Part shown: positions 20,889 through 29,407 of the stretch, piece after piece
Position numbering within the stretch: position 1 is the stretch's first letter
Layout of the letters: the number at the start of each line of letters is the position of its first letter
Assembly (NCBI GenBank): GCA_002179805.1
Contig: NAVB01000997.1
Coordinates: 1-29,407 of the forward strand
DNA length: 29,407 nucleotides
Source: Acanthamoeba lenticulata
Lineage: Eukaryota > Discosea > Longamoebia > Acanthamoebidae
Reading direction: 5' to 3'
The notes under the pieces: model-generated
Told to the model about the DNA's origin: nothing
Database searches by the model: none
The model's input: the letters and a program-made list of their open reading frames with translations, nothing else
Made by a program: the position numbers and the translations under genes

Positions 20889-23353
20889 ATGGAAGAATGG
20901 ATGCAACAAGGGCAGGGACTTCCCTCCGCCCGCACCCGCTCCTACTCCATGTCGCACGCCGACAACCTCTCTTCATTCTATCACCAGCTTCAACACAAGT
21001 CTCAGCCCGCACCAGCCCTCGGAGGCTTGCCCATGACGGACTCCTTCCGCCAGGAGGGCTCGCCTCTGAGCATGTCCTCCTCGTGTGGCAGTGATGACGC
21101 TCCCTACTCGTCGGATACCGTAGTTTCAGATTACTCGCATCAAAAGCCGATGCAGCTCCAGACCAACCCCTACGAGCAGCCCCAAGCACAGCAATTCCTC
21201 TCCCAGCGACGCGCCTCCCTGTCCTCGACGCCCGTCGGTGGGGCCGCGGGCGCGAGCCTGGGCTTTTTGGGCGGCTTCGTCGGTGAAGGTCTACGCGCCG
21301 AGTACGCTTCGCGGCGTCCCGGTGGGCGGAGGAAGTCGATCTCTGTGAGCTCGCCTCAACAACAGTTCGTTGATTCCGCCCCTGAAGTTCAAGCTGCCCC
21401 CACAGAATCCTTCGATTCCTCAGCCTCGATTGAAGCCATGCGCCGGAACAGCTTGTACGCTAGCCCTTTTCCCCTCAAATCCCGCTGCTTCATCCTTTTT
21501 TCATCATCACCGCCTTCTTCCTTGCGCGCCCGTTCGGTTGCCGGCTCAACAGCGAGAATTGTTTCTTTCGTTTTTGGGTCCGAATTTTCTTCAAATTCGC
21601 CTCCCTGGTCGTACGGGGAACTGAGCCGTGCAACCGACCTCACGCAACCACCAACAATATCCCCTATCCCCCTTTTTCTTGAATGGCGGATCATGAGCCG
21701 CGGGGATCAGGAAGCGCTCTTTTGGCGGTTGTGCTCATTGTGTGTGTGTGTTTTCGGTGGAATCATCCCAGGCCATCGGTGAGCGCGAGGCGCAACTCGC
21801 TGTCGTGCCCGCTGGTGCACAACTACACACCCCTCACGGCCGTGCCCACCCTGGGCCGAGCCCTGGCCGAGGGCAACCTGGGCCAGCGCAAGAGCATCCA
21901 GTCCTTCCTCTCCATGCTGGCCCAGAGCGCCAACGAGCGCTCCGACAAGCGGCGCAAGAGGAAGGCCTCGCGTAAGGACCGCGGCAAGCGCTACAAGCGG
22001 AGCGACTACGACGAGAGCTCCGACGAGGACGAGGAGGACGACGACTCGGCCGAGGAGGGACTCACGGGCTCGCACCCGATGAACCACTTTGCCTCCCCGA
22101 CCGGGCATGACTCGGCCGGCACGTCCTCCTTCAGTGGCTTTGACTACGCGAGCGGCGCGTTGGCGCCCGAGAGCGGCTCCGGCAATGACTCCTCGTCGGA
22201 CACGATCCCGTCCTCCATGGGCGAGCAGTCGACGCCCGGGCCTTTTGACCCCATCACGCCCTCCAGCAGCTCGGAGCCGCTTTTCCAGCCCGGGGGCTAC
22301 GCCGCCTCAGGCGGCGCCGACCCGGCCTCCGTGCCGGCCTACTCTGCGTCCAGGCCGAGGTCGCGCTCGTCGCCGCCCAGCTACATCGACTCGGTGTCGT
22401 CGTCTGCGGCGCCCCTGAGCCACCAGCAGCAGCTCCAGCGCCAGTACCACATCGCCCAGACCAACAAGCGACTGCAAGAGCTGCGGCAGCAGCACCTCGA
22501 GCGGCTGCAGCGGCAGATGGAGCTCGAGCGCCAGCAGACCCAGCAGCAGCGCCACTCCTACGAGTACACGCCCAGCGGCCAGCACTACGCCTCGGCCCAG
22601 CCCCAAGCGCACCATTTGCCGCAGTACCCGCACCAGGGCCTGTACCAGTCTCACGTCCTCGACCTCGAGGTTCCGCACCACGCAGCCATCGCCATGGGCG
22701 GCGCGCCGTCGTCGGCCAGCCTGCCCGCCGTGCTGCCCTCGCACGAGACCGTCGGGCCCTATCACCACCACGCGTACCCGCCGGAGCCGCTGGCCGAGTT
22801 TGCGCACACGACGACGGCGGCCGGGCCCGCGGCCGGCGTGCTCGAGCAGGACCTGATGGAGCACCAGATGCGCGGCGACCAGCTCGCTGACTTTGATTTC
22901 TACAACGAGTTCAGCGACTTCAACATGTGCGAGCCGGGGAGCATGGAGTCGCTCTGCCGGACGGTGCCCGAGCAGGCCGGCCTGGTACACCAGCCCGCGC
23001 AGCACGTGGGCGGGCCGGCCGCCGTGACTGCGATTCCTGTCGGGAGCGACCAGCTGAGCACGGACGACGGCCCGGTCAGCGAGATCCTCGACGAGTTCTC
23101 TGTCGTGCCCTCGTCCGCGTTCATCCACAACTCGTGGCTCAGCGCCCAGGACGGCACCCCCGTGGTCGATGGCGCCTATCCTCTGCCCATCGGTGGTACG
23201 CCATCCTCGCCCGAGAGGCACTTTGCGGAAGAGAATAGAACGCTGATGGTCTTCTGCTTCTCCAATACAGAGAGGAAGGATCAACAGCTCAACGAGGACG
23301 TGTTCAACGACTTGTTCAACTTGGAAGATCCGGGCATGGGCTCTTCGCACTGA
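20889..23353 (+). CDS. Large disordered, probably nuclear protein with repeated RRxS motifs (690 or 715 aa)
   Basis: I do not recognise the family. Exon 1 is 20889-21454 and exon 2 starts at 21772, joined in phase (TT|G, Leu). A further 75-nt intron 23196-23270 is likely; it contains no stop and is a multiple of three, so the protein is 690 aa if spliced and 715 aa if retained. Nearly all of it is low-complexity Ser, Gln, His, Ala and Pro. Visible parts are five basophilic kinase or 14-3-3-like sites (RTRSYS, QRRAS, GRRKS, MRRNS, ARRNS at about residues 18, 110, 150, 188, 198), a strongly basic cluster (DKRRKRKASRKDRGKRYKR) suited to nuclear import, a Gln/Arg/Leu coiled coil (LQELRQQHLERLQRQMELER), and an acidic/aromatic stretch DFDFYNEFSDFNM that resembles an activation domain. 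A transcriptional regulator is a reasonable inference, not shown. Confidence 0.75.
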
Positions 23354-23726
23354 GCGAGGAGGCCTTGTGTGAAGAAGACATCGTCTCCAACTGTAGAATT
23401 TTGTACAGAACCGACCTGGCCCGCCCGATCGATCAGCCCACAGCGCCACGCTTAGAGCCGGCAAGAGAACTACAACAACTAAAACCACACTACTTCTTTG
23501 ACGCATCGCGGCAGTGCCCAGGAGCCTCCCTCCCTCCCTCCCTTCATTTCTCCATTCCTTGTGGCGCAAGTAAAGTCCTTCTTTGACCACATGTGCATTG
23601 ACCTGGAGAAGCGGTCATTGGGTGAGTGAAGCGAAGTTGTCCTGAGCTCTCCCGTGAAATTTATCATGAGCACAACATATTTAACGTTTTGCGCGCCGCG
23701 CATTGCGTTGCATTGAGTTTAAGAAG
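23354..23726. other. Spacer upstream of tryptophan 2,3-dioxygenase
   Basis: 373 bp holding the 3' UTR of the disordered-protein gene and the promoter of the dioxygenase gene. It contains a CTCC repeat near 23524-23543 and a TATTTAA about 50 nt before the dioxygenase ATG, a possible TATA-like element. No open frame here looks coding. Confidence 0.4.
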
Positions 23727-25500
<1,774 letters not shown>

Positions 25501-25572
25501 GCCGCCCCTCTTTCTCCCTTTGGCCAACAAGGTCACATGCGCTCTCGCTAGCTGTTTTATAGAAGACTCGTT

Positions 25573-25578
25573 TTTATT
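25573..25578 (-). terminator. Polyadenylation signal of the kinase gene
   Basis: AATAAA on the minus strand, 184 nt after the kinase stop codon, in the 261-bp convergent space shared with the dioxygenase gene. I see no plus-strand AATAAA there for the dioxygenase. Confidence 0.5.
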
Positions 25579-25761
25579 GGTGGAACCATAACATGACTAT
25601 GATCAACACAAGCAGTACACACACGAGAACGTTATGGCTCTTCGAACTCTAAAACAAAAATAACAACAAAGAGTGTACTATCAACAGCTCCCCGCGCTTG
25701 ACGCAGGGAAGTTGGGGGCGAAGCCTCCTGCCCGTTCCCTCCGCACACACGCGTGGGGTGG

Positions 25762-28700
25762 TCATGACAAGGAGAAGGATCCGCCTCCGCTTCCTTTCCG
25801 CTTGGGGTGCGTGCACGTGAGCGACTCCCCCGTGTTGGACACGATTGGGTAGTTTTTCGGGTTCGAGTCTGATGGCGCAGCAGGGAAAAAAAGATCCGTG
25901 AGCAAGACGCAGGCCCTCATTGGGAGCGAAGAAAGGGAGAAGTCATGACGTTACCGATGACGTGCTCGATGGTGCGCACGATGGTGCGGAAGTCGGGGCG
26001 GTCCTTAGGATCGAACTCCCAGCAGTCGTACATGAGCTGCTCGATCTCCTGCTCTCTCCGACACACACCACACGCGCGTAAGCAAGAGAACCAGACCTGG
26101 TAAGGTGAGCCCCGCTCCAAGTATCGCGAAGCCCATCACGTACCGGCGGGCACAGGGAGGGCGGACGAAGGCACAGCCCGCCACTGCTCACTCCGATGGC
26201 CACCTGCACCGGCGATATGCCCGGGAAGGGATCCTACACATCCATCACAAACCGCAGCGTGTCAGGAAATCGCCTCCCCACGCGTCCCCATCTGTTGGAA
26301 TAGAGGCGGGCGAGGCAAGGTGTCTCGTACCTGCCGCGAGAAGATCTCCCACAGCACGACGCCCATCGCCCAACTGCGCGAAGAAAGAAGAGAAGAAAGA
26401 GACAAGCCCCCCCTCGCGGGTTAGCGCATGGGAAACATCGCGTGCACAGGATTAACCACATGTTGGAGGAGCAGTTGGGCCGCTCCTCGTAATGCGCGCG
26501 ACTGGAGAGGACAGGGATCAAGGCAAAATACCTGTCGGAGCGGTGGCTATATTTTTGCTGCTGCAGGCTCTCTGCTCACCCCCCCCCCGCCCCAACAAAT
26601 CCCCGCCGACGCCTCGTTGGTTACCGCGATGGGTGGCAGCCATGGTTGAGGGAAGGGGAGGGACGTACCGGGGGGCATCCACTTGAGGGGGCCGACCTTG
26701 CACGACGTGAAGTTGTCCTCGTAGGCCTCGGTGAATCGCGCGAGGCCGAAATCGGCGACCTTCACCACGAGGTAGTCCTTGTTCCGCGATGTCAACTGGT
26801 GGATGTTGTGCCAGTCAGCCTGGCTGAAATACGCCATCACCATCACATCCTGAGATGGCGACGACGAACCAAAAGGTTGCGGGCCGCCAAGTCGCGGTGG
26901 CAGACGCCCTCCGTGTGCAGATGCGCCACCCCTGTCCCCCCCCCCCAACGACCAACCCGCGCACAGCCGCCAGCAGCGGATGCGGTCAGCATAAGCGTCC
27001 GCGTCCCTTCACTGCAAGCGCCACGACGCACCGGCGGCGGCGTGGAGGGCGATCTTGAGGGCCATGTGGAGGTCGAGCTCGGCCTTGCTCTGGAGGAGCT
27101 CCTGCAAGCTCCCACCTTCGAGGTACTCCACCACGATGGCCTGCATGCCATCGTCCTCTCGTGAGTTCCAACGAAAAAGAGCAGCAAGAGAGGTGCTCGG
27201 GGGGGGGGAGGGGGAACGCAGCGGGGCGCACCATGTAGGGACGCATGCACACGCCAAAGAGCTGCAGCACGTTGGTGTGTGGCCGCATGTCCCTGCGTCC
27301 CCCACCCCAAACCACAGGTGTACGCATAAGCACGGGGTGACGTGGGGAAGGAGGAGAGGGCGAGCGGCGGTACATCATTAGCGCGGCTTCGTCGCGGAAC
27401 TCCTTGAACTTGGCCTCGTGGAAGGAGGCCATGTTCTCACGGATCGTCTTTATGGCCACCACCGTGTTCCTCCACTTGCCTGCCAACGTATTGCCACAAG
27501 AATTATGATTTTCAACTAAAACATGATTTAAATAACAAATGGACAATAAAAAGAAATGTGCGAACCCTTGTAAACAGAGCCGTAGGCGCCTTGGCCGATG
27601 CGCTTGTCGATCTCCAGCTCATCAAACTCGATCTCCCATCGATTGCCCCGCTTCGCGCTGGTGCTCTGCCGCAAGGCTGTTATCCCCCCCCCCAACCCAA
27701 AAAGCCACTTTAGTTGAGCCTAGGCTAGTTGTGAGTGCTGTGTGGAAAGCGGCGTGCCTTTCTTCTCTGACGACTCCTTGGCCGAGGCCTCGTCGGGTGG
27801 GTTCAGCTTGTGCGCGGATTGCGCGATTCGCTTGTTGATGCTGGACGGCTGGATGTAACCTGGCGGCAGCTGCGTGTTGCTGCCCTGCGTCGCGCTGCCA
27901 GATACGCTCAGGTCGAGGTAGTTGGTCTCCCCCACGCCTGCGACATAGCCCGCCTCGGCCTCGGCCTCGGCCTCACTGTCGCTATCGCTGCTGTCGTCAT
28001 CGTCCTCATTGGCCTTGGCCTTGTTCCTGGTCTTGACATCATGCACAGACGAGATGTCGTGATAATCTTCCCCGACAGGCGGGGCGGCGCTGGGCAGAGG
28101 CCGCTTGCTCTCGGCCTTGAGCACAAAGTCGTCCGGCGTCGCGTAGATGTACTCTTCGTGGACCGTCGGCCTCGCCTCAGCGGCCGCCGGAGCGGGGCTG
28201 CTGGGGTTGAGGGTGGGAGTGGGCGTGGTCGTGGTGGTGGAGGACGACTGCATAGAGTGCCGCCGCAGGGGGTTGACGGGGCTGCTGGCATTGAGCGACA
28301 GGTTCGCCATCTGGTTTTGAGGTAGCGACAAGTTGATGGTATTACGGTTCTTGGGTTTGTTGTCGCGCTCGCGCAGCTTGGCCTCGAGTTCGTTCGTCAG
28401 CTCGTCGGATGAGGAGGCCACTCGCCGGTGACCTTGGCTCGCCTGCTCAGGCAGCTGCGGCAACGCTTTGGTGCCCTTCTTCTGGGCGGTTGACGTCTGC
28501 TGGCTCGCACTCGGCGCCGCCACGCTTGATTGCTGCTGTTGTTGCTGCTGGGCCTGAGCCGGAGCCTGCAGCTGGGCCGAGGCTTGTAGCTGAGGCTGTT
28601 GTTGTTGTTGCTGCTGCTGCTGCTGCTGATGTTGCTGATGCAATGGCGCGACGGGCTGATACTGTTGCGACGGGATGGCCTGGTAGTGCGGCGGAGGGGC

Positions 28701-29311
28701 CGACGGGAACTGGGGAGTGTGGGATACACACTCCAGCGGGAAGGACGACGCCGGCGCAGACGGATAGCGGTGTAGCGGAGGCGGCATGTGGTGGTAGGGC
28801 GTGGGGTCGGGCTGCTGTGGCGGCTGCTGCTTGTAAGCCGGCGGGGCGGCCATCTGGTACAAGAGTGTGGGGGAGAAATAGGCCCTTCTCATCAGACTAG
28901 GCACGTGGCGGGAGGGGGGGGGGGAGGAAAGCGCACCGTGTAGTCTTGGCCATAGATGGGCTGCCCAGGCATGGCGCTGTAGGGCTGTATCGCACGCGGC
29001 CCAAGATAGTGCCAGTAAGTGAGTGCACGCAAAGCGTAAAAAGCCTTGGACGTTTCCTCTGGCTGCAGATGCGGGAGGGGAGATGCGAGAGGTCAGGGGC
29101 GGGGAAGTAGTACGGAGTAGTGGTAGGCAGGAGGCGCAGAAGCATTGGGGAAGTCGTCAGAGTCATGAGGAACGGACGGCACGACGGGCAGCGAGACCGA
29201 CGCGGCGAGCGGGGGCATGGGGGACGATGGCGCCATCCCTGCACCTGAGTTGTAGGAAGGCACAGTTTCCACAGGGGCGCTCATGCTCACAGGCTTACGC
29301 GACCGTATCAT
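25762..29311 (-). CDS. Predicted tyrosine kinase (TK/TKL type) with polyQ N-terminal region, about 795 aa
   Basis: Fourteen exons join in phase: 29311-29114, 29062-28937, 28853-27758, 27676-27566, 27479-27374, 27292-27232, 27155-27032, 26931-26870, 26795-26669, 26571-26532, 26373-26331, 26233-26144, 26051-25955, 25868-25762. Residues 1-473 are disordered, rich in Pro, Gln and Ser, with polyQ, an acidic EAEAEAEA stretch and Tyr sites (EEYIYATP, DYHDIS, TNYLDLS). The kinase domain follows: P-loop IGQGAYGSVYKG (501-506 glycines), VAIK Lys about 521, a helix C Glu in KFKEFRDEAAL, HRDLAARN (catalytic Asp about 621), DFG about 643, KWMPPESL, HRSDSWAMGVVLWEIFSR, and a C-lobe ending DCWEFDPKDRPDF. 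All catalytic residues are present. HRDLAARN and KWMPPESL are typical of tyrosine kinases. No transmembrane segment or SH2 is seen. The intron at 27757-27677 has a GC donor. The 5' end may lie beyond the window. Confidence 0.88.
27953..27974. repeat. Hexanucleotide repeat coding Glu-Ala
   Basis: GCCTCG units repeat about three to four times on the plus strand, encoding the EAEAEAEA run in the kinase N-terminal region. Confidence 0.7.
28596..28640. repeat. CTG/TTG trinucleotide repeat coding polyglutamine
   Basis: A mixed CTG/TTG run on the plus strand encodes about 10 glutamines followed by QHQQ-type sequence in the kinase N-terminal region. A shorter mixed run lies near 28530-28552. The codon mix (CAG and CAA) would slow slippage. 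Confidence 0.85.
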
Positions 29312-29407
29312 GCCTTTTGTGGCGAGGTGTGGTGATAACGGTAAGTTGGGCTCAAGGAAGAGAGGGAAGAGGGATGCATCTCTGATGCGGATAGTACCAG
29401 AGGGCTG

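Noticed and set aside
22307..23590. Minus-strand open frame of 427 aa
   Set aside because: It is antisense to the disordered protein; very high GC removes stops from the opposite frame, and the translation is Arg/Val/Leu filler without motifs.
26160..26192. Ending the kinase exon at the GTGAGC at 26191
   Set aside because: That would delete the VSSGGLCLRPPSLCP segment that kinases need between the substrate lobe helices; the GTACG donor at 26143 keeps it in phase.

Overview
The window is nuclear DNA of a GC-rich, intron-dense protist. Gene content (eIF5B, uS12/RPS23, a SAPS-type PP6 subunit, a Rap-GAP, a FYVE protein, tryptophan 2,3-dioxygenase, a tyrosine-kinase-like enzyme), short introns of mostly 40-120 nt, short intergenic spaces and strong G/C preference at third codon positions all suit a free-living amoebozoan. 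It looks most like Acanthamoeba; that assignment is inference, not a database match. I rebuilt exons by hand from splice signals, reading phase and family similarity. There are no bacterial-type operons, no CRISPR, no recognisable transposon and no RNA gene that I can support.

Left part, all on the minus strand: the 5' portion of a type I DnaJ co-chaperone running off the left edge (1-568, with an apparent one-base frame break inside the J domain); an 18-exon Rap-GAP of about 1311 residues (865-6258); and eIF5B, two coding exons and 1235 residues (6646-10444), whose lysine/glutamate-rich N-terminus carries tandem repeats. A divergent promoter region of about 390 bp separates eIF5B from a plus-strand run: a short BORCS6-like subunit (10834-11399), a SAPS-domain PP6 regulatory subunit (12132-14850), and a small protein combining a SNARE-like coiled coil, a glycine-zipper hydrophobic segment and a C-terminal FYVE finger (15332-16518). 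Next comes an unrecognised protein that I read as one ten-exon gene (16699-18616).

Right part: RPS23 on the minus strand (18720-19307) converges on the unrecognised gene with only 103 bp between stop codons. About 1.58 kb without a convincing gene follows. Then come a large disordered nuclear-looking protein with repeated basophilic phosphosite motifs (20889-23353, plus), tryptophan 2,3-dioxygenase in seven exons (23727-25500, plus), and, converging on it, a 14-exon kinase with the tyrosine-kinase-type HRDLAARN loop and a long polyQ N-terminal region (25762-29311, minus, perhaps extending past the right edge).

The genes do not form one pathway. Themes that recur are translation (eIF5B, RPS23), signalling (Rap-GAP, PP6 subunit, kinase) and endolysosomal membranes (BORCS6-like, FYVE protein). 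The most interesting items are the predicted tyrosine kinase with its own tyrosine-rich tail, the SNARE-like/glycine-zipper/FYVE architecture, the unrecognised gene with 39-nt introns, the DnaJ frame break, and a 5' splice-site preference for GTAC and GTGCG instead of GTAAG.
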